64,000 bases of DNA from Pseudocercospora fijiensis CIRAD86 (Eukaryota; Ascomycota; Dothideomycetes; Mycosphaerellales; Mycosphaerellaceae): the NCBI RefSeq assembly GCF_000340215.1, contig NW_006921541.1:933378-997377 (forward strand), given 5' to 3'. The position numbers and the translations under genes were made by a program. Shown here piece by piece: positions 32,683 through 43,513 of this stretch. Position 1 is the first letter of the stretch, and every line of letters starts with the position of its first letter. The notes below the pieces were generated by a model. It saw only the letters and a program-made list of their open reading frames with translations, was not told the DNA's origin and made no database searches.

Positions 32683-34676
32683 ATAGACCCGATTAAGAAG
32701 GCGATTAATAATCTAAACAGCTAGGAGAGGCCTAATATTAATGCGACTGCTAGGACCTATAGAGTCAAGCGTTTAACGCTTTCTAAGCGCTAGAGGGGTG
32801 TCTAGGGTAGCAAATAGGCCTAGTACGAAGACAAGCGATTACTAAATAATCTAGAAGAGGCAGAGTTGGTCAGATATATTAATACAGATATATTAATAAG
32901 TTAACTAACTTAGGCCTACTACTAACAGCCCAAATGGTACGCAATTTTGCTAAGCAGGTGTATAGCAAGGAGCCTAATAAGAACTAGCCTACTAAGTTTA
33001 CTAAGAGGCACTCAGATATTCTGTCTTCTAAGTACCTTAGCAACCTAGATAAAGCACGGAAGAAGGCTGATTTATAGAGCTTATATACTAAGTACTTTGA
33101 CAAGTTAAGAGCCAAGATAAAGAAGTACAATATCGAGCCTAAGAATGTATACAATATAGATAAGAAGGGCTTTATAATAGGGGTACTTAGTAAAGCCAAA
33201 AGAATCTTTATAAAGGAGGCAATAACAAGTAGCTAGTTAAAGGGATATACGCAGGATAGCAACCGTAAATAGATAATAGTTGTTAGCTGTATCTATACTA
33301 ATAGTATAGCACTGCTACCTGCCTTAATATATAAGGCTTAGCCTAGCTAGTTCTAAGACACTTAGGTAGAAGATGTGGACCTAGAATAGCATTTAGCCTT
33401 CTTTACTAAGTTACCCTCTAGCTAGACAAACGATAAGCTTAGCTTCGTGTAGTTAACTTAAGTATTTAATCGCTGTACTAAGCAGAAGGCTCGCAATAGC
33501 AGATCCTAGCGCCTACTAATGCTAGATAGACACGGCTCTCACTTGAACATAAAGTTCCTTAACTAGGCTCTAGAAAGACAGATCTTAGTAGGCGTTTATC
33601 TACCTTATTTAACCTATAGATTACAGCCTCTAGATATGTCCTTATTCGCACCTCTTGCAAGCTAGTACTTAACGGCTTTGAACTAGTTTATCTATAGATC
33701 TATAGGTATCTAGGGTATAACAAAGCGGGTATTCTTTAGCTTGTTCTAGTAGGCCTAGACTAAGGCAATAGTGAAGAAGAACATAGATAGTAGCTTCTAG
33801 AAGACAGGCATCTATCTATTTGATCTATAGGCAGTGCTATTTAAGCTAAAGAAGCTAAAGGACATAGAGCTAAGTTCTAGTAAGCAATCTAGTAGACTAT
33901 CCTTAAAGGCTTCAACTAGGTCTAATATTAAGAGAGCTAACTAGAAGAAGATTGAGTATCTTATTAAGACTATAGTAGATGCAAAGAACTCGAAGAAAGT
34001 ACTAAATCTAAGGGATTAGGTTAGTAGCTTGTAGGCTTAGAATACGTAGCTCTCAACTTAAGTAAGTAGATTAATAGCTACTCTTAGTAATAAGAAGAAG
34101 CGTAGAAAGCGAGGCAATAAGTTGTTTAAAGAGGTAAGGGTAGAAGACGGCTCTACTACTATATTCCACTCACCTACTAAGATTTAGTAGGCAAGAGACA
34201 TTCTTACTAGGAAGGAGAGAGAGAAACAAGAAGAGGCTGCTTAGAAGGAGGCTAAGAAGGTCTAGCAGCAACTAAATAAGCAATATACTATACAAGTAAA
34301 GGAGTTAAAGGTATAGCAGAGATAGGCTACTACTAAAGAAAGGAAGGAGAAATTAGCTAAACAGGCCCTTAAGAAGGAAGCAAAGAAACAGACAGTTGCG
34401 GCTTCGAGACAACTGAATAATAACCTTTAGGAGAGTATAAAGAAGGCTAAGAACCCTCTTAGGCGTATTGTATTTGAACAGCCGTAGGAAGAAGATATTG
34501 TATACACTCTAAGCAAGAAAGCCGGAAATCGGGCTTTACAGCTAAAGCGACGCACACTGATTATAATATTGCCCGTAACGGTCTAGGAGGTTTCCCAATC
34601 GAAAGCGCGTAGTCGAAATGTAAATAGACGAAAGCGTTAATAGTATAGACGTTGTATTAATAGAATGCGACCGTAA
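32683..34676 (+). pseudogene. pogo/Fot1-like DDE transposase 1
   Basis: This is a Tc1/mariner-superfamily, pogo-type transposase (DDE_1). It starts at a likely ATA for ATG (32683) with DPIKKAINNLN and a helix-turn-helix region, and the CENP-B-like segment shows MVRNFAKQVYSKEPNKNQPT. The catalytic residues are Asp in NIDKKGF (33159), LDRHGSH (33525) and LQPLDMSLF (33633); the last two are 36 codons apart, as in DD35D. The C-terminus is a Lys/Gln/Glu-rich coiled coil. A 14-bp tandem duplication at 32872-32899 shifts the frame. RIP stops occur, but CpA is kept more often than in the Gypsy elements, so this copy may be younger or less exposed. It ends at TAA 34674-34676. Confidence 0.88.
32872..32899. 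repeat. 14-bp tandem duplication breaking pogo transposase 1
   Basis: AGATATATTAATAC at 32872-32885 is followed by AGATATATTAATAA at 32886-32899. Removing one unit restores a frame that reads VRYIN and then LTNLGLLLTAQMVR, the expected sequence for this family. Confidence 0.85.
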
Positions 34677-34773
34677 AGAAGGTATATAAGCTAAACCGTA
34701 GAAAGCGTGCGCTAAGGCTAAGCGTGCGTTATAGCTAGAAGCCTTCTATGCTTTATACTAGTCTTTGTACTTG

Positions 34774-36210
34774 TTAGTCTAGTCTAGTTCTCTGTTGCTA
34801 GTATAGGCACCTCGAGGTTATATAGGCGTCGTAGAATAGCTAGCGAGCTCTTGCCTTAAAGGTATTCTAGGTTGCCGGCTAAGGCAATAGCTCGATCTAT
34901 GTAATAGATAGTAAGCGCGTCGAAGTCTTCGCGTTGTTACTAGTATTATATAGTACTGCCTGTATTGTATTCGAGTCTAAGAAACAATATAGCGCGCTCC
35001 GGATCGTATAGAAAGATACTACTCTTACGGAAAGAGGACTTAATACTACTAGGTTTAACCTATTAGATCTAATAGAATTAGTAGTAGCTATAAACTTAGT
35101 TACGCTTAATTGAGTATAACTAGTACGTGCTACGTCTACTATAGCCTAGTTATAGTAGTGTTTTAATAGCTAGAATAGAACTATATCTAATAGCTAAGGA
35201 AGTATAAAGTATATACTAGTAGACCGAATAGTACGATCCTATAAGACTATACAAATTCTTGGAACTCTTAGAAGTCGTATAAGCTATAATTATCGTATAT
35301 TAGTATACGCTATTAGTCCTAGGTAGTTATATATCGTTTCAAGTATTTATAGAAGTGCTAGATATAGTAATAGGCCGAGTTGTCGCCTATATAACTACTT
35401 TCCCTTACGTTAACTAGCGTAGATCCGGATAGGCTAGTAAACTACCTTTCCTCTAGTACCTTACTAGCAGCAATTAGTATTAGGGGTATATAGTTAACTA
35501 TAGCGTTAACCGATTTAACTAAAGTTATATGCTTCCTATTAGTCTCAAAAGCGCTCTAAGAAAGACGCTTTAGATCTATTATAACGACGTATTCCTTACT
35601 ACTAATTCTAATACGGAGACTAGTCTCGTCGAAGTTCTAAATAAGACGTAGATCTATAATCTTATAGTATACTATTGTCTCTCGTAACCGTATATACTAT
35701 CGCATTATCCGTTTAGGTTTATAGGCCTCCTTCCTTGCTATTTTAATAGGCTTTAATAGTACCTAGTATAAACTACTTAGTCTTACGCCTATCTACTAAA
35801 GGTAGATTTAGTAGATCTAGTACGTTACGAAGAAGGATATTATTAGTAATAACGTATAATAGGCGTATAGAAATATCTAGGCCTTTTAGCTCGCGCCTAT
35901 AGTAGTATTCGAGAAGGGCTATTTGCTAAGTAGGCTTTATCTTTAAGTCTAGTGCCTATTGCTATCTAAGCGCACTACGACTACTACGACGACTTATAGC
36001 GCTTAGATATTAGAAGCGAGGCTTCTAATAGTTAACGTGCTCGTCGGTAGACTACTATTTGATATTAGGTACGTAATCGTCGTAGTCTTAGTAGAAGGAC
36101 ATTATCTAGTCTAAAACTGCCTAAATCCGGTTCTCTTTATACGCGTAGGGCGTTATTTTCGCGATAGGGCGACGAGTACGCGCAATAGCGGTATTAAGGG
36201 CTCGAGACAT
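34774..36210 (-). pseudogene. pogo/Fot1-like DDE transposase 2
   Basis: The minus strand opens with a surviving ATG (36210-36208, MSRALNTAIARTRRP) and ends QRTRLD then TAA at 34776-34774. Catalytic motifs are NFDET (about 35636), YDNYS, and LLDIVLF followed by LLKHYYN, with Gln and Pro positions altered by RIP. At least two compensating indels are needed, one in the N-terminal third and one just before the last motif. The sequence is distinct from transposase 1 and more decayed. The two transposases face each other tail to tail about 97 bp apart, so they are separate insertions or a composite. Confidence 0.78.
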
Positions 36211-36749
36211 TATTAGAAATTCGATAGATATACGTAGAAGCGATTAGGAAAGCGAAATAGTAGATATAATAGTTATATAGTAATATTATAATATAACCTA
36301 TTAAGAAAGTAGAAATTATAAGGTAGTAGTAGGGGCGGAAGCTACGGATAGTAATAAGCTTTTAAGACAAGCTCTCTTAATTCTCTCTAGATCTTAACTG
36401 CTTATACTACTACGATATCCTAACTTAGGACTACCGTACTTAGCTACTCGTAGATTTAGCTCGATATAAGCCTATATACCGGGAGAATAATTCTTGCAGG
36501 TTAGTAACTATAGCGCACTTCTAGAGAACTACGTAGAATTATCTATACACTAGGAAGATAATCCTATCTACCTTTACTAGGTATATGCTAGGTCCCGGCT
36601 CGTTAATGCTTCTAGAAAGGAACCTCGTTAGATCCTTCGCTATCGCCGATTATACCTAATCTAGTACGAAACCTCGCCGTACTTCCTCTTAGGACGTTTA
36701 GAGTTCTAGACGCTCTCGTATATTCGCAGCTAGTCGCGTTCTAAGACTT
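36211..36749. other. Decayed sequence, probably upstream part of the third Gypsy element
   Basis: No motif strong enough to name. A plus-strand frame runs into the RT fragment downstream, so gag or protease remnants are likely. Confidence 0.4.
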
Positions 36750-37990
36750 TACGATAACTCGCGTCGATAAAAACTAAAGGCTCTATAGAAGTATAGCGAT
36801 CGCTATTATTACTAGGTAGACGCTAAAGAAAAACAATAGCCTATGCCTATATATTATCTATTATAAACTAGATACTATTACTATTAGGGACTGTAACCTA
36901 CTTCCGCTTGCTAAAAAGAGCTTAAGCTGTCTAGCTAGCGACTATTTATATGCTATATAAGGTTTTAAAGATGCCTAGTATTGTATTTATATATATAGAG
37001 GTAATAAATAGAAGACAATGTTCTATATATACTATAGCTACTTTAAATACCTAGTTATATCTTCTAGGCTAGCTAATACCTCTACTATTTCCTAATCCTA
37101 TACTAACTAAGCTCTATATAGCCTATTAGACTATCTATATATAGTCTAACTCGATAATATACTAATATCTATTCGTCGGATATTGTTTACTATTAGATTA
37201 TTACTGTATATAAAGTCCTCGATTACCTATAGGCCTATAGTCTATATACTAAGTCTTTTTTTAAATGTGTTTGCCGCTAAGGAGTTATTTTTTTAAGATT
37301 TCTCTATTTCGACTAAAGATCTTAGGGCTAGTACTAACTGTATTTAAACGATTGCTAGGTAGCTAACGTCTACTATAGCTTAGGAGCTTTAATCCTTCCT
37401 TAGTTTTACTAACTTTTGCCCTCGCTTTATTAAAGACTACCTATAAGCAGTTGCATTGCCTAAGAAGGTTAGCAGAACTAAAAACAATCTAATATACTAA
37501 TAGAATATAAAACAATTTAAAATAGCACTTTATATCTATTCCTTTACTATGCTATGTGAAACTTAACAAGCTATTAGAAAAAGAGACTAGTGCTTTGTAG
37601 TATACTGTATTCGCTATGTTATTATAGCAACTAACTGCAGATAGGTACTAGCATATAATCATTTTTTTCCTATATAAGATAGTTGATACTAAGTACTAAT
37701 ATAAGATCTATAAATGGGAATTATTAGTAATCGTAGAGGCTATTAGTAGTAAGTACTACCGGTACTATCTCGACAGTATATAGTGTACTTTCTAGATCTA
37801 TAGAGACTATAATAACCTTTATAGTATTACTAGCCTTACTAGTATTATAGATAGATAGAGTTAATAGGCTATCTAACTTACTAGGCTTAAATTTAGTAGC
37901 ATATAGTATTAAGCAGATATTAGTAACTCGACTAATAGTCTGCCGATGCGATCTAATTATGATAGCGAGATCTGATCTACTAATCTGCTA
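36750..37990 (+). pseudogene. Third Ty3/Gypsy pol fragment (RT and RNase H), heavily decayed
   Basis: Plus-strand frames show an RT segment KLDTITIRDCNLLPL near 36870, then FKYLVISSRLAN near 37045, a catalytic box now reading LDN in place of YLDD near 37150, and the connection motif ELQSFLSFTNF near 37385. RNase H follows with QLTADRYQH near 37630, KWELLVIVEAI near 37710 and a tether resembling NPADGLSRR near 37930. Several frame changes and losses mark it as older than Elements 1 and 2. CpG is scarcer here than in those elements. Integrase could not be followed with confidence downstream. Confidence 0.75.
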
Positions 37991-39102
37991 TTCCTAATCC
38001 TATACTATAAAGTTACGATAGATATTGCGATGCAGTAGTATTAGAATAAGCAGACTTCTAGATACTACGATAACTTAGTATAGAAATACTTACAATATAG
38101 GAATAGCATAGATAAAGAAATATACTGCTATAGGCTATAGAGCTCTTGTAATTAATACTGCTATTTATAGTAGGCGCGATAATAGTACTAGTATATTCGA
38201 TCTAGCTACTAGCGCTATTAGATATATACAGTACGTACGATATAAGATAGTAAGTATACCGTTTAGCGACTATATTAAAGGTAATAGTTAAGCCTTTAAT
38301 TTCATAAGTAAGCTGTTATAGAATTAGTAGAGGCAAGGCTTTACTATTAACCGCGTTAATTACCCTACAACTTAGCGCAAGACTTGATCTGACAAGACTA
38401 AAATTTACTAGTTAATTAATAGGTGGAGTTTCCTACTAGTACGCTGCAAAATTAGACTATATATAGCCGCTAGGTAATTAATTTAAAAGAGAGTCTTAAG
38501 CACTATAACCGTAGTAAGCTTGCTAGTTGCTATAGTATAGAGAGGTGTTATAAGCTACTATTACGTATATACTACTAGCTTAATAGTAAGGAGCATATAA
38601 ATTAGTATATAGATAGATATACTATTTATTAGCGTATTAAAGCACTAGAGTATCTACTATTTAGTAAGTTATTTTTACTTTCTATTTTATAGAAGCTCTC
38701 TATAGAGCTTATATTAGACCCTACTATAGATCTTCTAGTTACTAGATAGAATAGTAGTGAGAATATCTATTAAACGCTTTACTAAGAGTATCTACTAAAT
38801 ACTAGTATTCGTACGTAAAGGTTAGACTACTTTTACCCTAGTAGAAGCCTAATAGTCTAATACCTTCTGTACTTATTAGAGGACTTCTAAAAAGATAGTA
38901 TTCGACTATAGCTCGATATTTATATTTTACTATTAGAATGAAATATACGTATAGCTAAGACTAAATTATAAGCCATTTTTAGCCTTCTATCTATAGATTA
39001 ATAGTTAGACATAGAGATAGAATACCTCGCTAATATGCTATTAATAAAGCTATATTAATAAGAATCCTAATAGGAAGATCGATCTTTTATAAGTAGCCGA
39101 GA
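37991..39102 (+). other. Probable remainder of the third Gypsy element
   Basis: Plus-strand frames with RIP-type stops continue, but no integrase motif could be fixed. It leads into the first ~680-bp direct repeat. Confidence 0.35.
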
Positions 39103-39785
39103 ATAAGGCGACGAATATCGTGAATTAGCTAAATAAGTAATTCAACTACTATCTACTCTACGACTACTACTACAACTTCTAATAGTCTCTATAACTCTAC
39201 TTGAACTATATATAATATTCTTAAAGGGATTATACGTATATTTAACTAGTAATAGCTTAGAATAGAAAGACAATAGATACCTATAAATGAATCTCTATAT
39301 ATAGCTATCTATACCTTCGATAAATCTTAATAATAAATAATCCTATCGATCTTTTAAACGAAACAAACGGTATACTGTTGAAAACAAATAGTCTTAGGGT
39401 ACTATACGAATCGAGTTGCTTAATATACGAACCGATTCGAACTATTCTAAGCGCTATATTAACTCTAGATTTATAAAAGAGGCCTATAGAGCTTATAGTC
39501 CCTACTACGCTATACCTGCGAAAAAGGAGACATAAAGTTACTTAAAGTAATAGGAAAACCTACTTAATAGTCTCTTAGAAAGCCTAGGGGTATACTATCG
39601 CTTAAGAACAAAAACTAGGAAATTTGAAACTATCTAGAGCATCGCACCTATCCTTCTTAGAAGATGCTATAAAAATAGAGACTAAATGTCTTAATATGTA
39701 TAGGAACGTATATATAGTAGAGATAATGTATTATAGATACGATTATCTAAATATCTATCTTTCTATAGATATAAGAACTAGATAG
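39103..39785 (+). repeat. ~680-bp direct repeat, copy 1 (possible LTR)
   Basis: Starts ATAAGGCGACGAATATCG and ends near AACTAGATAG. It is collinear with 41520-42193 over its whole length with many substitutions; shared blocks include TCGATAAATCTTAATA and ATAGATACGATTATCTA. It could be an LTR of the third Gypsy element. Confidence 0.65.
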
Positions 39786-41146
39786 CCTAGTGTTTTAGTA
39801 TCTAAACCTTCTATTATAGTTTTAAGTCCCTAATCCTCTACTTCTAACTAGACTAAGTTATCGCTAAAAGTATCTAAAACTAGATATAGTAAAGGATACC
39901 TAGATTATATAGTTAGAAGAAAGTTGACTCCTCTTAGTAAGATCTAAATATATATAATTAGTGTAATAACGAGTATAGTATAGATAAAACTATATGTCTA
40001 GATTTCTACTTTAGTATTAAATAAAGGTATGTTGCTACTATTATATTATAAGGGGCATCTTAAAGATAAACAAAAAGACTTCTATATACCGATTTAGAGT
40101 TCGGAGGCTTTAAATACGAGTTCCTATACTAGATTATTATATAGCGCTATGTAAGAATACCTAAACTCGTACTTTATTTAGACCTACGTACTTCTTATAC
40201 TGTCTTAACTAGGCAGACGACGAGATATGCCGCTAGAATATTTAGTTTGCCTAAGCGTAGATCGTCTAGCTATCTAAGCTACAACTAGATCTAGACATAC
40301 TATACTTCTACTCTATAAGACATAAGGTAGAGCTATAGCAAATGCTATATATATTCTACTAAAAAGTAGCCTACCTAGATAGGCAGTACTATTAAACAAG
40401 GCTCTTCGGCTATAGCATCTCGTAGTACTTGAATTTATTTAGTAGAATAATAAAAGTTAGTATATTAGTAGCTAGCTCTATTTTATATTAGAGTATAGTA
40501 CTATCTTTTAATTAATATCGATACTATAAGTCCTAATAGCGATAGATACTAATAGGGGACGAATAGAAGCTAAAAGACCTAGGCCCTAGCGCAGATTGCC
40601 TATTAAGGCCTAGTGCCTTCCTAATCGGGAATATAACGCGAATATAGCGTACCTAGGTAAGATATCAGCTATGTTAGGTAGCGAGTACTACCTCGACTTA
40701 GTTAGCGATAACTAAGGATTACTAAATATTAACTAAGGTATTTAGAAGATACTCTAAGTAAGGCGAGTTTAACTATATTCTATTCCCTAGTTAGATATAG
40801 TATACTAGTAGTAGCTATCGACTTTAGTATTCTAATAAAGGCATTCTCTATAGAGTTCTACTAACCTCTAGAATCGTCTATTATCGACTAGGGATATCCT
40901 ATATTAATAGAACCTTCTAGAATCTATTGCTTAGTATTTAGGTTAGTAATTAAGAAGCCCTAAGTAACTTATAATTCAAATAAGGATCTGAAAATCGGTT
41001 AGGATTCGTACCTAGAGAGAGAACTCTTATAGGTTCGATCGCCTTTAGAATAACTAGTTCTAGGGATCTAATTACGAGATAAAAACTAGGGATACCTAGT
41101 AGTACGCATAAGCTGCTACGAGTCTATAGAACGTTCTAGGCCCTTA
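39786..41146. other. Sequence between direct repeats
   Basis: About 1.36 kb, AT-rich, with RIP-type stops in every frame. I recognise no product. Confidence 0.4.
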
Positions 41147-41670
41147 GTAAGGCAACGAATGTCGATACCTACCTAGATAGGCATCTTAACTATTATCTAC
41201 TCGACTACTACGACGACGACTTCCGACACTTCCTATAACTTCCGCTCGACTATATTCTATACCCTCGAATAAAAACGACTACAGATATCCCAAGTCGCTA
41301 GAATCTTCTAGCATCTATTACTTTATATTTAGATAACCGATTTATAGGTCTTTGCTAGTATAGACGCATTTCGAGAGGCAACTCTAATAGGTTCGATTAC
41401 TTCTAGAATAATTAGTTCTAGAGATCCGGCTAGAAAGCAAGAACTGTAAATACCTAGTGTATACGTAAGCTATTTCTTCCGCGTACGGAGAATGTTCTAG
41501 GACCTTTCTAGCTAATATAATAAGGCGATAATCATCGCTAGTTGGCTAGATAGGCAATTAGACTACTATCTGCTCTATAACTACTGCTACGACTTTCGAT
41601 ACTCTCTATAACTTTAGTTCGACTATATATTATACCTTCGCATAGGTTATGCGCCTATACAACTCGTAAT
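41030..41670 (+). repeat. ~357-bp tandem unit, two copies
   Basis: AGGTTCGATCGCC at about 41032 and AGGTTCGATTAC at about 41389 open two similar units (GTTCTAGGCCCTT near 41135 matches GTTCTAGGACCTT near 41495). The second runs into copy 2 of the larger direct repeat. Confidence 0.6.
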
Positions 41671-42193
41671 TACTTAGAGACTAAAGATAATAGATATCTA
41701 TAGATATGTCCCTATCTATATCTATCTATATTTTCGATAAATCTTAATAGTAAACTACCCTATCGACTTATCTAGACAAAACGAACGATATGCCTTCGGT
41801 AGCGAACGTTAGTATTAAACGATACGAACGATTTGAACGATAGACGAACCTATTCGAACGATTCTAAACGGCTTACTAACTCCTAGGTTAGGAAGGTAAC
41901 CTATAGCGCTCGTAGTCCCTATAGCGCTATGCCCTTAGGAGAGGGAGGCCTACAGTTAGCTAGAAGAACCTAAAAACGTAATTATAGACCTCTAGGACTC
42001 ACTAGCAGCAAACTATCCTTTTAGGACCTACACTCCTTATAAATTACTAAAAAGCAGAGTCTAAAGATCTGAATATATATAAGAACGGATATATATTAGA
42101 GAGTACCTTTTATAGATACGATTATCTAGCTATCTACCTATCTCTAGGTATACATTTTAATAATCTTTATCTATAGGTACAAGCGCTAGATAG
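41520..42193 (+). repeat. ~680-bp direct repeat, copy 2 (possible LTR)
   Basis: Collinear with 39103-39785, in the same orientation. No target duplication could be identified, so an LTR pair is only one reading; a segmental duplication is the other. Confidence 0.65.
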
Positions 42194-42399
42194 TACTACC
42201 TATAGATAATATATCTTTTAGCGACTTTCTCTAGTCTTAGACAGAATCTCTAGATACGAGAGCTCTCGAGTATCTATATATTATCTAAAATAATTCAACT
42301 GTTTTCTTCCCTCTTAGTTACGTTAATTGTATACTATATTAAATCGTAGCTTTAGTAAATCTCTTAGTATATAAGCGAGCCTCTTATTCTTAAGCGAAT

Positions 42400-43262
42400 G
42401 TAGATCCGAGTCTACTCTATCTAATAAGTTAGTCAGATTATTTGCGTACTAATCTAGCGAATTAAAGAGTATAAGCGATCGGAGCGCCTATTATCTAAGT
42501 ATTTTATTACGAAGATCAAACGCCGTCTTATAAAACAGTCTAACGGCTCGTTACTAGCTAAATGTTAGTTATTAGTCGTATAGCCTAGCATAGATAGTAT
42601 ATCTGGCTCTAGGTTGCTACTTAACCCTATAGGGTCGTTTTTGAAACTCAATCTATTTAATTAGTTGTTTAGATAACTACGTAGGCTATTCTTAGACTAA
42701 TTCTAACCTTAGTATAAGAGAGACTGATTAGGACGAGGGCGTAGCTATTACTATATAGTTCGATAGCCGACCGCCGCTATATAGTAACGTCTTTATAAGA
42801 CCTAGCTCTTAGGTTAGCTCTTAGGTAATTACCTCTTTACTAGCGCTATGTTCTTCGCCTTATAGTACACAATCGCTATAATAGGCGTATACCGGGTGCT
42901 ATTAATTAAGTTAGTAGAGCTAGTAGCCTCTATAGTCTATATCGAGCTAGTAGAGTTAGCAACATGTTTGAACTATACTAGGGTAAGAGCTATAGACGCC
43001 CTTTATTGCTAGTAGGAAGAGGTAGTAGAAAGGGCTATTCGGAGCTAGATTTATAAAGAAATAGAACTAGGTAGTAAATAGTTAAACAATAGTATTAATA
43101 AGGGTAGGTTAAAAGCTATTCTTAAAGATTTTAAGTAGACGTAGAAGGATTGCAATAGTAGATTCTAGGTCTAGTATACCTATATAGAATAGAATACGAC
43201 TGCCTGCCTTACTATGCTATAATTAGTAAAGTGCTTCTATCGGCACTTCTTCGAAGAGATAC
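42400..43262 (+). pseudogene. Unknown ORF interrupted by the MULE, upstream part
   Basis: A plus-strand frame with only RIP-type stops in its last ~400 bp contains SGSRLLLNPIGSF near 42600, LLIKLVELVAS near 42900, then a Lys/Gln-rich part and FYRHFFEEI at the MULE target site. When the MULE and one AAGAGATAC are removed, it continues in frame at 46555. I cannot assign a family; it may be a host gene or part of an older mobile element. Confidence 0.45.
43254..43262. repeat. MULE target site duplication, left copy (AAGAGATAC)
   Basis: An exact 9-bp match to 46546-46554. Nine bases is the length typical of Mutator-like elements. Confidence 0.93.
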
Positions 43263-43314
43263 CCTCGAGACTAAACCGAGCCCTAGCTACCCGCCCGAGC
43301 CCTAGCATAACCCG
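43263..43314 (+). repeat. MULE left terminal inverted repeat (52 bp)
   Basis: Starts CCTCGAGACTAAACC and ends GCATAACCCG. Identical in reverse complement to 46494-46545. It contains the block GAGCCCTAGC twice. Confidence 0.95.
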
Positions 43315-43513
43315 GTACTAGCACTATTATAGAATCGCCTCTATATTAAATTACGTACTCTTTCCGCCTAATATAGGCTGTTTCTATTCCTAGTTAGTAT
43401 TGTTAATAGGCGCGTAGCGTATTACCTAGGAAGTCGCGCCTCGAATTCTACCGTAGACCCAAAGTTCGCATTTCTTCCCCCTTTTGTAGTAGATTGCCTA
43501 GTAACTACCGAAA

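Noticed and set aside
32984..33199. 71-residue hydrophobic minus-strand frame
   Set aside because: It is a shadow of pogo transposase 1, whose plus frame carries all catalytic motifs.
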